Positions 31,781-43,690 of a stretch of DNA of 64,000 nucleotides are shown here, one piece after another. Position 1 is the first letter of the stretch. Each line of letters starts with the position of its first letter. Location: positions 17,554,087-17,618,086 of the forward strand of contig OY755038.1 in assembly GCA_963576565.1 (NCBI GenBank), in the 5' to 3' direction. Below the pieces are notes generated by a model. The model did not search any database. It was given only the letters and a program-made list of their open reading frames with translations, and was not told the origin of the DNA. This stretch comes from Aspidapion aeneum (taxonomy: Eukaryota; Arthropoda; Insecta; Coleoptera; Brentidae). Made by a program: the position numbers and the translations under genes.

Positions 31781-31813
31781 GACCGGTTAGGATATGATCT
31801 CCCAACAGGAGGA

Positions 31814-32410
31814 CTATTAGTAGAGGTGGAGGTGGAAACCGTATATACGCCACTGCCGTACACCATATACCAAATTGATGCACGTGCCCCTAAGGAGTTT
31901 TCTTTTTCGAAGAGGACTTAATTTTCTTATACACAGTGGAATCACGCTTTTACAACCCTTCCGAAAGGTGGTCCTGCTACATGGTAGACTTACATCTACC
32001 TAACATCGCTATCGTCCCAGCAGAACTTGGTAATATTCGATAGACTTCTTTCGTTTTCAGCGCAACAGCGCGGTCGTCGTAAGTTGACTTTAAGAGATTT
32101 CAGTGGCGCTGTCCTGGGTCCAACTGTAGTAGGCTCCTGTGTTATTAATCTTGGCTCTTCGGTTGTTGGCTCCTGGACTACACCTGCTTATATTCTCTAT
32201 GTACAAGGTCAACTTTTTGTGTGCATGTGTATGGCCGAACCGAACCGAACCGAACACCATTTCCATGTCGACGGTTGAACGCTGAAAAGGAAGTGCGCGG
32301 CAGGGCTACGTGACTTTTTTTTCGTTTTGCGTCGTTGTGAGATGCGAACCTGGTATCTTCTGCATGTGAAGCCGACGACCATACCACTGGACTACCCCAG
32401 GAGGACAAGG
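31814..32410 (-). mobile_element. tRNA-derived SINE (family B), copy 1
   Basis: On the minus strand the 5' head reads ggggtagtccagtggtatgg (A-box-like) and ccaggttcgcatctc (B-box-like), 30-40 bp apart, followed by a ~550-bp body and a cctctactaatag end. A second copy lies at 57266-57932 on the plus strand. The body contains a central domain also seen in the family A SINE at 47292. Confidence 0.75.
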
Positions 32411-32511
32411 AAGCTATGGTTTTAAAAAAATAAGTTAATTTAAGACCACTGAATAAATAAAATTGCAAACTAAAACCATGGCGGCGGCGAATTGCTACTA
32501 CTACTACTATG

Positions 32512-33102
32512 TCGGTTTAGAACGTTTTTCTACGTTGTCCGACGCCTATTCTCCACCTCCTTTGATCCTGACAGTCATCTTCTGTCAGATTTTTTTGACT
32601 CATTGATCTTTGGATTGACTGTTGCCATTCTAGTTTAGGGCGCCCTCTTTTTCTGCGCCCAATTGCTTGCCATTCTAGGACCTGCTTTGGTAATCTTTCG
32701 TCGTTCATCCGTTGTACATGGCCGTACCATATCAGTTGCCTTTTAGTGATGTCATCCGTTATGCTTCCCTCGATTCCCATTCTTTCTTTTATGATCTCAT
32801 TTCTTATGTGATCTATTCTAGATATTCTCATTGATTTTCTTATTGCATCCATTTCGACATTTTCCATTTTTGTTTTGTATTTTTCTGTTACGCGACAAGT
32901 CTCTATTCCATACAACAGCGTGCTTTTCACCATTGTTTCATATATGTTTAATTTTACATTCTTTTTTATTTCTCTGCTCCATAAAATACTGTTAAGACAT
33001 TCAATAACCTTTTTTGCTTTTACTATTATTTTTTCCAATTCTTTACAGTCTGTTCCTGTCTTATCAAAGGTGACACCTAAGTATACATACTCATTGCATG
33101 CG
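32512..33102 (-). mobile_element. RTE-type LINE 3' end (C-terminal ORF fragment)
   Basis: The minus strand is open over 173+ codons: YLGVTFDKTGTDCKELEKII, LNIYETMVKSTLLYGIETC and the WYGHVQRMNDERLPKQVLEW...GRRKRGRPKLEW tail characteristic of RTE/BovB-like non-LTR elements. 5'-truncated at about 33102. It ends with a (TAG)n-type tail at 32494-32512. A shorter copy is at 61800-62092. Confidence 0.85.
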
Positions 33103-33913
33103 AATTGGCCGAGGCTAATCGGCGACGGCGAATTGTCCTAGACACTTATTGTGAGGCACAGCTACGAAGGATTGGTTGTCCCATTTAATACAAGTGGCAA
33201 TTATCAGCTTTTTACCGAGGGCTGTTTTAATGACGGTTTTTTCCGTTTCTCCTAATCAATTAATGATCGAATTACTCTCGTCCGGATTAATTAAATTATT
33301 TAGTAGTAATCTATTTAAAACATTCAATTTTGTGAATAACATTAAAGCAGTGGCGTCCAGTGCTAATCAAAGTAGGGTAGGCAAAAATTGGCATTGTTTT
33401 GAAACTTATACGCCTACTGCACATACACACACGCTATATTTAATTGTTATCAGTGGCTTAGCGCTGAGGGGGGGGTTTTGAGGTTAAAATCCCCCCCTCA
33501 TGAAGCAATTAAAAAGAATAACGCTACATGAATGTTCTAAAACTAACTAAGTGGCAGGTGCCTACCATATATGTAATATTATGGTGCCTACCCTCTCATA
33601 TTTCATAAAATATGCGCACATGTCTGGTGTCTATTACCTACAAGCGAATCATTTGATTCGTATACCTTCGCGCAATCTCGGCACATAGCTGCCGCAAGGG
33701 TCAAAAGGTTAGCTCTGCCTGAAACAAAAAAAACGCGATTAAGGTTACTTAACCGCAAAAAGAAATTTGTAAATAACTTTTTAAATATTTTTAGTAGATT
33801 TTTTACATTAGTATAAAAATCGCATTTTTAGATTTTTCTTCAATACGGGCAGAGGTGCGATCAGGCAGATCAGGTGTTTGCGTGTATGTGGTTATAAAGC
33901 TACTTTTTAATTA
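33103..33913. other. Intergenic; hAT-like end at ~33453
   Basis: No gene. The sequence cagtggcttagcgctgaggg (about 33450) resembles a left hAT MITE end with G-run, and a C-run follows 40 bp on. The matching right end was not found. Confidence 0.4.
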
Positions 33914-34098
33914 CAGTCGAACCTCTATAACTCGAACTCAAAGGGACAACCAAAACAGTTCGAGTTATGGAGAGTTCGAGTTATAGAAATTCGAATGAAA
34001 CTGGTTAAAATACATATAAAAAGAGCAGGGACCACTTAAAAGGTTCGAGTTATAGAGAGGTTCGAGTTATAGAGGTTCGAGTTAGAGAGGTTCCACTG
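33914..34098. mobile_element. Tigger/pogo-like MITE, copy 2
   Basis: 185 bp, CAGTCGAACCTCT start, right end with one change (ttccactg in place of ttcgactg), TA on both sides. See copy 1 at 25429. Confidence 0.85.
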
Positions 34099-34229
34099 TA
34101 GTTGATTTGTGATAATCTTTTGATAAAAAATGACAAAGCGATCAAATCAAAATTCAAAATTTTTTTGTTACTAAAAAATGTTCTCAATAATCCGAATTCC
34201 TAGATAATTCGGATTGGCCCAGTTTTAAT

Positions 34230-34955
34230 TGATCCGGAAGCCCTTTTTGGGTATTTAGAGTGCGAATTTGGAGAAACTTTTTGGCTATGTTAAAGTTTTT
34301 GTAGCACGAACTTCCTTCGAGGAGTATACTTTACCCCTATATTTTGAATGGGGAAAGTGGGTCTAGTGATACCTTGTTTTGAAGCTCTCGTGAATATCTT
34401 TACAAACGTGTAAAAATTTCGACAAATAATTTTTTTTATTAAACCAAAAAAAAAGTTACATAGGCATTTCTTATACAGGGTGCTTTACGAACATCGAAAC
34501 AGAGGGCTTTTTGAGTATTTAGAGTGCGAATCTGGAGAAACGCTCGAACACGTCGATTTTGTTTGCGAGGGGGACACTTTTTGGCTCTCTTGAAACTTTT
34601 GTAGCACGAACCCCCTTCGAGGGATTTACTTTACCCCTATATTTTAAATAAAGAAAGTGGGTCTAGTGATACCTTGTGTTAAAGGCCTTTTGAATGTCCT
34701 TAGAACCGTGAAAAAATTTCAAAAATATATCTATTAGTTTTTGAGATAATTGCCTTCAAAGTTTTAAATTTAACATGGACTGATAAAGTTAAAATTTAAT
34801 TAGAATTTTATATTTTTCGGGCTTAATTTTTATTTTATCATTCCATGTTAAATTTGAAAATTTGAAAGCAAATATCTCAAAAACTAATCGAGGGATTTTT
34901 GAATTTTTTACACGTTGTAAATATATACAAGAGAGCTTCAAAACAAGATATCATT
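34230..34955. repeat. Foldback with internal ~265-bp direct duplication
   Basis: Direct copies (about 34236-34450 and 34500-34720) share gtatttagagtgcgaat, ttgtagcacgaac and gggtctagtgataccttg. The region 34366-34955 is also palindromic: tgttttgaagctctc... on the left returns as gagagcttcaaaacaag on the right, with a centre around 34790-34830. Non-coding. Confidence 0.7.
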
Positions 34956-36233
34956 TGATCATAGGGTTGAAATTTTAACACGTAAATCCCTATGATACAT
35001 GAAAAGAAAAATTTACTGTATATTTCTCTATGATTATAGTATAACATACTTAATCGTTGTTTGCTGGAGATTATAATGAAACCTCCTGAATTTTTTTCTA
35101 TATATTGAATTTTTGCTTTACAGCAACAATTACTTTATCAGGTAGGTATTGATAGGGTTTATTACAAAATTAAAAAAATATAATAAACTTAATTAACCAT
35201 AATTAAATAGGTAGTAAAAATTATTCTTGGCAATTTGAGCCAAAAAAATATATTAGGCAGATTATTGTACTTCCTGTAAAATTTACCTCAGTTTTTATTT
35301 AAAACACGATGATATATCCACTATTATAAAATAATTTAAAAAAAATAAAATTTTGGAAATTTTATTGCTTTTTGTGCAATTAAAAGATTTAAGGATTACC
35401 TACTTATAGTTGACTTAAGAAACGTTTTAATAAACAGGTAATATAATAAAGTTTTTTATTTATTGATTTCTATAATATTATTATTAATTAATGGTTTTAT
35501 TCCACAAAAATATATCAATAAGCTTTATAAATAGCGTTCTTAAAAAATGGATCGTCTTTCCTAAAACTTAATTGGTATCCAGATATAGGTCCAAACAGAG
35601 AATAGGTCTGAGACTTTCAAAAAGATGGAGTTGATTAGATGTTTCAAACATTATATGGTTAAAGTAGAAAACTAATTTTTCGCTTAGGACGCTGATTCTT
35701 GATATTTCCCCATCTTCCCCTATTCAGCAAACGTCTCTCTTTCTTTATCTTGATTTTAATAGTCTTGCGCATCAAACGACTAAATAACCGCAGCATCGAC
35801 AAAAACTGGTACCAAAAAGGTTCTTTCGATCTGGCAAATAATAGCTTCGTACCATTACCCAAAGCGCACGCAATGCAGTACGAGGACTGTTTTAAAACGG
35901 GTTTGGTTAGATGGAACGACCAAATAACTGTCCAAAAAACGAATGCTGTTGGCGTAGAGATCGATTTACTTCAGGCATGTGCAAGAGAGTTCAATTCAAA
36001 GTCACGTGACTAAAAGAAAGGTTGGTATCGTTGTCTCCCGTAAAGATAGATCGAAGGCAACGTATGCATTTGAGAGCACGAAATTAAAGTAGCACAGAGA
36101 AAAGATTACATAATTTCATAGGATTATCATATATATTTTTAATTTTAGTTCTTTAAAATGCAGATAAAATTACATTAATTTAATTTATATTCACAAACTA
36201 TAAACCACTACAGACAGCCTAAGAAACTAAATA
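34956..36233. other. Intergenic; one unidentified ORF-like patch
   Basis: AT-rich. A less AT-rich patch at 35800-36013 is open on + (includes QYEDCFKTGLVRWNDQITVQ) but has no family I recognise and no clear splice context. Not called as a gene. Confidence 0.4.
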
Positions 36234-36418
36234 CAGTCGAACCTCTATAACTCGAACCTGAAGAGACAACCAAAACAGTTCGAGTTATGGAGAGTTCGAG
36301 TTATAGAAACTCGAGTTACATAGGTTAAAATACATGTAAAAAGTGCAGGGACCACTTAAAAGGTTCGAGGTATAGAGGGGTTCGAGTTATAGAGGTTCGA
36401 GTTAGAGAGGTTCGACTG
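36234..36418. mobile_element. Tigger/pogo-like MITE, copy 3
   Basis: 185 bp with intact CAGTCGAACCTCT / AGAGGTTCGACTG ends and TA on each side. See copy 1. Confidence 0.9.
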
Positions 36419-37101
36419 TATACCAAAAATTAAAACGAACTTGCATTAGCACATATTTTTGGGCGAAACTTGTGAAAAAATATTTATTTTTTTCTAATAT
36501 CACTAGTTTTATGTGAAATTTATATATTTATTTATTTGTATTTTGTAATTTGATTTTGACAAAATTTTTGTGAAATTACCTACATATTATAGAAAGCCTT
36601 ATTATTCACAAAGTTTTTGTGATTTTATTCATTCTTAGGAAATAGAGATCGAGATATTTCTAAGAAGTTAGGAAAGTCACATTTTGTAGCTTGTACTTTG
36701 GTTGGTATATATAGTTAATGACCCTAATGTCGATGCCTTAAAGCGAAGTCGTTTGTTCTTTCGCCAAATCTGGTGTAAAATTTCACATCCGGTGTTACCA
36801 CTCTTCTTTTAACTTTTGTTCACAGGTCACCGGGATTTGCTGCGATCAGGGTAAACCCTTATGTTTCTATTCCTATCCAGTCACCTGCTAAACTAATTTT
36901 TCTTTTTAGAAGCATTTCCATGTGGTATACCTACAACATTCTGCAGTCCCGTCGTAATAAAAATTAAAAGGCTCTTGCAAAAAAAAATCAACAGATGTTG
37001 CAGATGTTGCACAATTTCTTTTTGGACATTTTAAAAAAATATTTGTATATTTACTTGGCGTACCCGGAATTTTGTCGTGTTAAAATTCGTTGTGAAACTC
37101 A

Positions 37102-37103
<2 letters not shown>
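36419..37103. other. Intergenic, nothing recognised
   Basis: AT-rich DNA between the MITE and the LINE tail. No exon or repeat boundary was recognised. Confidence 0.5.
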
Positions 37104-37157
<54 letters not shown>

Positions 37158-37180
37158 TTATTTATTTATTTATTTATTTC
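37104..37180. repeat. (TA)n and (TTTA)n microsatellite, LINE tail
   Basis: About 25 TA dinucleotides followed by about seven TTTA units. On the minus strand this forms the AAATAAATAAAT-type 3' tail of the adjacent LINE, probably extended into TA repeats by slippage. Confidence 0.9.
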
Positions 37181-39445
37181 GACGGCAGAGCCATTTTACA
37201 AAAATTACAGAAAAAAATACTATAGTAGAAAAACCAAGATGGTCACAAATAACAAAAACAAAAAAAACAAAACAAATTATAAAATTTAAAAATTGGTAAA
37301 CTAGTAGATGTGTGAAATTTTAAAATTAACAGTATTACTATATAACTAGACTTAATTACTTAATGATATCAGTCTTGTTTTAAAGGTATGAAGACTGCAC
37401 GAAAAAGGGTCAAGACAATGTGTATTATAAAATATTAATGTGCGAGTAACCGGGGAGAAAAATCCATAGTTAGCATGATGATATGGAATACGAAACATTG
37501 GTAAATTGGCCCTTCGTTGGTTGGTGTTGAAACATATTAATTGAAGAATCGAAGGACAGTAAAATAAACCATTTAAAATTTTGTAAAGAGTCAAGACATC
37601 AATACATGTCCTTCTAGTCTCCAAGCTTTCAATGTTGAATGTTTCAGCCACAATGTTATAGTTTATACAAAAATCATTGTAAATATTTATGTTTGCTCTA
37701 AATGCCAAAGACCTTAAAAATGTTTTCTGTACAGATTCCAAATTATCAATATGACATTTATAATATGGGGACCACACTATAGATGCATATTCCAACACAG
37801 CGCGCACAAGAGAGCAGTAAAGAAGCCTGAAACATTGTGGTGATAAGTGTGCACTATTACGCGTGATGAAGCCAAGGTTTCGCATAGCCCTATTTTTAAC
37901 ATCCTCAAAATGAGAGACAAAGGTTAACTTTGCATCAAAAATAACCCCTAAATCTTTTATAGAAGTCACATTTTTTAATGATAAATTGTTAATAGAATAC
38001 TGGTTTTGTATTTGATTGTTCCCACGACCAAAAGAAATGGACATACATTTTTTAACATTAAGCTCCAAACCATTATTATTACACCATCCTACAACACTAT
38101 TAAGATCACTCTGAAGCAACTGTGTATCGAGGTACGACTCAATCATTTTATACAGCTTAAAATCGTCCGCAAACGCCAAATGATCAGAATGAACAATCAC
38201 ATCTCCAAGATCCAAAATAAATAAATTTAAAAAAAACAGGACCAATGTGCGATCCCTGTGGAACACCAGAGTGCACAAAAATATTATTGGAGATATAGTT
38301 GCTCACCCTAACCTGTTGGGTCCGCCCCGTCAAAAAGCTATGACAAAAATCACTCAGAGTCGCACCAAGTCCCATCGCCCTGAGCTTGGCAACAATGTGC
38401 GTGTCTTACCCTGTCGAACGCCTTCAAAAAGTCCGTGTATATGCTGTCCACCTGCACAGACCTCTCAAAGGCAGCTAACAGGTCCTTCTGGTAGGTAAGC
38501 AAGTTGGTCACTGTTGATCTACCCTGAGTAAACCCATGCTGCTGATCGCTGAGAACACTCTTGCAGTGCCAAGTAAAGTGTTTACAAAAAAGTTTGTCTA
38601 GTAACTTTGGGATCACAGACTGAATACTAATTCCACGATAATTCATGACATCAACCTTGTCACCAGACTTATAAATTGGTGTTAAAAAACTCATTTTCCA
38701 GTAATCAGGAAAAGTCCCACTGGATAAAGACAGATTGAATAAATGATGAAGAGGGTTACTCAGAGCGAACACACATTTTTGTAGAAAAATGGATGGAACA
38801 CCATCCGGACCATGGGAGAACTTGGTTTGGAGACTTAGTATGCCTTCAAATATCTCGGATATTGAAAGATTAATTGAACTTAGGTCAAAATTAAATTTAA
38901 AGGAATAGTTGGGTACTTCACCTTAATGTTCTTGATATATTGAGGAAAATTGCTTTGCAAATAAGTTGACAATGTCCTGACCATTATCTGCAGTCTCATT
39001 GTTAATGTACATAGAACTGGGGTATGCACTCGATTTTCTCAGATTATTTACATGTTTCCAGAATAAACGTGGATTTTGTGCAACATCCTGATTAACTTTC
39101 TCTAAATAAGATTCATAACAACCATTACGCAGGATTTTGCATTTGTCACGCAGTTCTGAAAACCTCAAAAAATCGACATTGTTGCCAGATCCTTTGAATT
39201 TACAATGTGCCTTTTTTTTCTGGATAATCAGTTGCTGTAATTCACGACTAAACCAAGATGGAAAGTTAGTAGATTTATATCGTTTTACTGGCACAAATAT
39301 TTCAAAAGCAGAATAAATAGTACTATAAAAATAATCAACACATTCATTTATATCAGTTGAATCGAGTGCAGACTCCCAAGAAATACTAGATAAGTAATCA
39401 TTAATTGCGGCAAAATCACAGTTTTTAAAATCATAGTAAAAATAT
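37181..39445 (-). mobile_element. 5'-truncated non-LTR retrotransposon (Jockey/CR1-like RT), inactive
   Basis: The minus strand encodes the EN-RT linker (FKNCDFAAINDYLSSISWE from ~39440), FPSWFSRELQQLI, the RT domain MNYRGISIQSVIPKLLDKLF, DQQHGFTQGRSTVTNL, YTDFLKAFDRV, SGVPQGSHIGP and AFADDFKLYK (the FADD catalytic box), then a ~200-aa C-terminal region. Lesions: an in-frame TAA at 38923 and two frameshifts near 38375 and 38230. The endonuclease is missing, typical of 5' truncation. Stop at 37352; the 3' UTR runs to the TAAA tail. Confidence 0.9.
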
Positions 39446-40361
39446 CGTACTTAAGACCCACATCACAGTTAACAGAAAAGCAAATTTCATAGGCAGGGTG
39501 TAATTTTATGGTATATTTTTATCTCAGGTGAACTAGAAATGTGTGTGTTTTCATAGAATTTTTCCAGTGCAACATATGATAAACAAAGACAAGTAAAAGA
39601 GAAAGAGAGAGAAGTCCGATAACAGTACATTGGCGACCTCTGGAACGCAAATAGGATTTTTCGGACGGTTTTATGACTGTCGAACGTAAATATCACATAT
39701 AAATACATAAAGAATATTGCAAAGTAAATGTATAACAATGATAAGTACAAAACAAGGATAAATCATAATCTTGCCAGCGAGACATTGCATTTGTTGGGCC
39801 TCGTCTCTTTAACATGATACCTAACGAAATAAAATCAATGAGTAACAAAAAACATTTAATAATCAAATTACAAACTGATTTTATTGTTACCTATGTTAGA
39901 ATTAAGATTTTTGACTAAAATTAGCATCCCGACAAGTCACTTGGGACTTAGGGATGATAGTCACATGAATTTTAAATTATTTAAGCATCTGAAATAAATG
40001 AACTTGAACTTGAAAAAACCAACTTGAACTTAATTATCGTTGTCGACGAAGTGATCGGGCCTAAATTTAGCACGACCAAAAACTATCTACTAATACCTAA
40101 TATGTTTTGAAGACCTCTAATTTTGAAGTCGTGTACCTCTTGACCTAACTCTGTCTAAAGAGTTTAAAGCACTCTGTGCACATAGCGGAAATTCCTCCTA
40201 ATGTAGCAACAGCAAAATTGTTGCTTCGATACACACAAGTCTGGCCTTAATCGATATTGATGCCTTTACATAAAAGAGATAATAATGTATCTATCTATAG
40301 ATACAATGTGTCCCATGATAGGCGAACGGGTAAAGAAAAAGATCAATTTGAATTTTGTTTT
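39446..40361. other. Intergenic; possible LINE 3' tail at 39960-40030
   Basis: No gene. The run gaaataaatgaacttgaact repeats TTGAAC hexamers and resembles the 3' end of some LINEs on the plus strand; no coding part precedes it. Confidence 0.4.
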
Positions 40362-40547
40362 CGACGACGCACAGTGGAACGTTTTGAAGATCTAGGTGGA
40401 CAACCCCTGAGCAACATTTTAATGCTTGATTTTTTTAGCTTTAAAATAACATAAAATATTTAAAAGCATTTAGTATTTGCAATATTACCTACCTCTTATA
40501 TAGGGTGATTTAGATTTTAATGATTTTAAGATTTGTAGTCATACGGT

Positions 40548-41750
40548 ATCCCAACAAACATTTAAAGTTGTAACGACGAAACGCCAACTAGAAAGAATTT
40601 CTTAAAAGTAACCGCAACGTACTCCCGCTACGTCTCAGTATACCATACAGCGACGTTATAATTCCCTAAGTGGGGAACCAATTTCTGGTTGTAACTACTA
40701 GGCCAAGTGTTTAAAGTCACTGTAGTAACAACTACACTACTACGTCGTAGCCAGGTATCTACTACGTCGAAGAGGCTGTTTTTTTCCGTAATGGCATCAA
40801 AGTTGCGATGTAGTTGCAAATAATATAATCGTTTCTTTTTGGTAGAATTGTAACACAATATGGTGGACACAACAGTAAACAGACTCGCTTAGTTTTTTTG
40901 TTTGGTTATGGTTATAATATGAACTATGTTATTCAAAAGTGTGAGAATTTACGAGCAGAGGATCAAAATTCGAGTGCGACGCAAAGTTTTTTGTATAACA
41001 TGCATTATATATATTGCAAAAAACCGGTGCGCCCGTAAAATTGAGCCGTTTTCTGGTAGCTGATGGAATTTTTGTGTTGTGATTTTGGAGGTTATGTTTT
41101 CATAATCGACAGTTAACTCCAATAAATGGTGCTTAAGAAGAGCATTTTTGGTAAGCTTCAACTAATTTGTTTATAAAATAGTATGGCTCTTTAATATGAG
41201 CTCATAAAACGACAACAAAAATATTAAATTTTCTTTCTTACATAAAAACATGGCGTCCCAAACTATATTCCCTGATAGTCGAAAAGGTTACTTGAAAGTA
41301 GTTGCGGCTTTAAAGTTGATCCAAAAAGTTATTTTGTCTACATTGTTACATCAGATGTTACTATGATGACACAAACTTTTGTGGTAAAAATTAAAGTTAT
41401 AATGTAGTTGTCGGATACACTTGTTTGGGACTCCAATGAAGCTTAACTTTTTAGTGGTAATTAAGTAGGATATAAAAGTCAGGGCGACTACGAAATAACG
41501 ACTAAAAAGAAAGTAAAACTTTAGCAACGTCCTATTGTGGTAGAGAAGACTATCAGAATCGACTATCAAGAAACAATCCTATGAAGTAGTTTAGAGGGTC
41601 GTTTTTACGAAACATCTACTATTTCCTGATACTAAATAGTAGTTAGAACTAAAAAGTAACAAATTTTGGTTGGGATCACCACATTTCTACTATAAGAAAG
41701 TAGCAAAGCCTTTAGAACATGTAGCCGCTACTATAAATGTTAGTTGGGAT
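40548..41750. mobile_element. Nested 1.2-kb element, TIR ATCCCAAC.AACATTTA
   Basis: Left atcccaacaaacatttaaag, right ctataaatgttagttgggat; imperfect inverted repeats of about 17-20 bp. Interior rich in gtagt/actac. No ORF of known family, and no TSD could be fixed. It lies inside the 2.9-kb transposon. Confidence 0.6.
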
Positions 41751-42399
41751 GTTTTTAACGAAAATTGTTTCAACAAATTTTATAACAATGAAGTAACGGT
41801 ATATATTTTTTTTAGTTTTTGCAAGAAGGAATTTAAATAAAACAGTTTTGTATACAAGGTGTTTCACAAAAATTTAAATAAAGACGTTTTAGGCGATAAG
41901 GGACGACCAAGAAAAAAATTCCGCTCTCATCTATCACTATATGAAAAATAAATGCATTAAAAATTTTAAACCTCTCACCCCTTGCCCGGGGTGAAACCAA
42001 CACCTAAAATTATAATGGAAAATGTTCATCGGATGACATTTTTGAATGAAAATTTATGAAAATCGGTTCAGCGGTTTAGGAGCTATCGTGTTACGGACAT
42101 AAATAATATACACACACACAGACACACAGACAGACATCACGACGATATTGCTAGAATAGGTCAAAATACACCCAAATAACACATTTTCGGCGTTATCTAA
42201 AAAAAATTTTTTCGTCGAAAATAATACCTATTAATAATACCATTGCTATGCGGGCTAGGAAGGCAAAAACTAAAAATTGTGACTTTTTGAAAAAAATAAA
42301 GTTCTAAAAAAATTGTTAACGTCATTTTATTGGCCTAGTCATATTTATATAGTTTTATTAAATTTGTTTAAAAGAAGGCGACAATATTTAAATTTTTCG

Positions 42400-42600
42400 A
42401 ATAACGCACATTTAAGTTTTTAAGCATTATTTTGAAACCCCCTGTAGATATTTTTAAATTCGACACTGCATCCGATTAAGCTCGCAATAGCGCCACTTTT
42501 TTCCTTTTGAACGAATATCGTGTTACCGTTTCTGAAAATCCCCAAAGCCCTATGTACTTACTTTTATCTGGACACCCTGTAGACAAACAAACACATTGAC
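42400..42600. repeat. Half copy of the 48.3-kb CAGGGTGTCC MITE
   Basis: Phrases ccctgtagatatttttaaat, aagctcgcaatagcgcc and ttatctggacaccctgtag match the right half of the MITE at 48292-48660. Confidence 0.6.
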
Positions 42601-43282
42601 TCATCGTGATATAGAAAAATGCACGAAAATTGACTAATTTAGGTTAGAAAATCCCCAAAGGGCACATTTGTGAAGGTATCAAAAAGAAAATGTCATTAAA
42701 CACAAATAATACGTTTTCTATTTTTATAGTTGCAGGCTAACAAAATAATTAAGTACAAGTTTACCGCAAAGAAAGGACAAAATTTCAATACTGCGTCAGA
42801 AAGTAGAGATTTCGGTTAATTAGAAAATAATAAAACTAACATCAACAAATTCTAACAAACTAAAGTTTCAGTCCAACAAAAACTATATAAAAATAAAATT
42901 TTCCTTACTAAAACACCAGCGAATTCATAAAATCATAGCAAGTAAAACACTGCAACAATGACAGTCAAAATGCTTCCCTAGTCTTAAGGACATGTCATTC
43001 TAAAAATGCCTGGCACTTGTTTTACTACAGCGCCTACTACGCGGGAAAAAATAATATTGTTTTAAAGCATTGCCCATACATAAGATTAAAATGTCTAAGC
43101 AAAAAATTTTTAAGATGCAACTTTCAATGCAAATATCTTGACAACCAGAGGGGATAAAAAAATAATATTTTGGATCCAGGATGTATGGAATATGCTCTTT
43201 AATTGTAGGTAGCTGAAATGTTAATTTATAGTACTTAACCATGTCCACTTAGATTAGTCAAACGTTCCACTGTGCGACGACG

Positions 43283-43690
43283 CCGAAAATATTTTATCTT
43301 GGTATATTTGGACCTTTCTTAACAATCTCGTCATGATGAATGTCCGTTTTTGCGTGTGTCTGTTCGGCCGACGATAGCTCGGGAACGGCTAAACCAATTT
43401 TCATGGGATTTTTATAAAAAATAGTGTTTTGGATTGTACCGAGCTGAATTGACAGTATTTTAAAAGTTCAAAAATTGAAAAAAAACACACTTTTAACGAA
43501 GCATCGCATAAATATGCGGTTTTCGGAATATAGTAATACATTTTCCTCAATAAATTGTGTTGTAAAAAAACTTCTACAAAGTTTCCTAAACATTTCGGCA
43601 AACGACCATGATTCAAACCACGTGACCAATTATTTTTATACTCGTCTGGGTTTTTAATAAAGCCCATCAACAAAAGAGCACATAATATTA
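43283..43690. repeat. Dispersed repeat (accaattttcatgggattt family)
   Basis: Relative of segments at 31340-31700, 42050-42260 (reversed) and 62870-62960; shares aatatgcggttttcggaatatag and cattttcctcaataa. Non-coding. Confidence 0.6.

Larger units (their letters stand above)
40370..43274. mobile_element. 2.9-kb DNA transposon, TIR CACAGTGGAACGTTT, 8-bp TSD
   Basis: Ends CACAGTGGAACGTTT (40370) and AAACGTTCCACTGTG (to 43274). The inverted match extends imperfectly to about 33 bp (both arms contain ATCTA.GTGGACA). The perfect target duplication CGACGACG is at 40362-40369 and 43275-43282. TIR and TSD length fit hAT or P-type elements. I see no recognisable transposase; minus-strand ORFs at 43000-43248 and 40628-40870 match nothing I know. 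A ~1.2-kb element is nested at 40548-41750, and dispersed-repeat segments occupy 41850-42600. Confidence 0.85.

Noticed and set aside
35699..36013. 104-aa plus-strand ORF
   Set aside because: Hydrophobic AT-rich start, no known family and no splice or expression support.
36995..37289. ORFs with YIYIYI runs
   Set aside because: Products of the TA/TTTA microsatellite.
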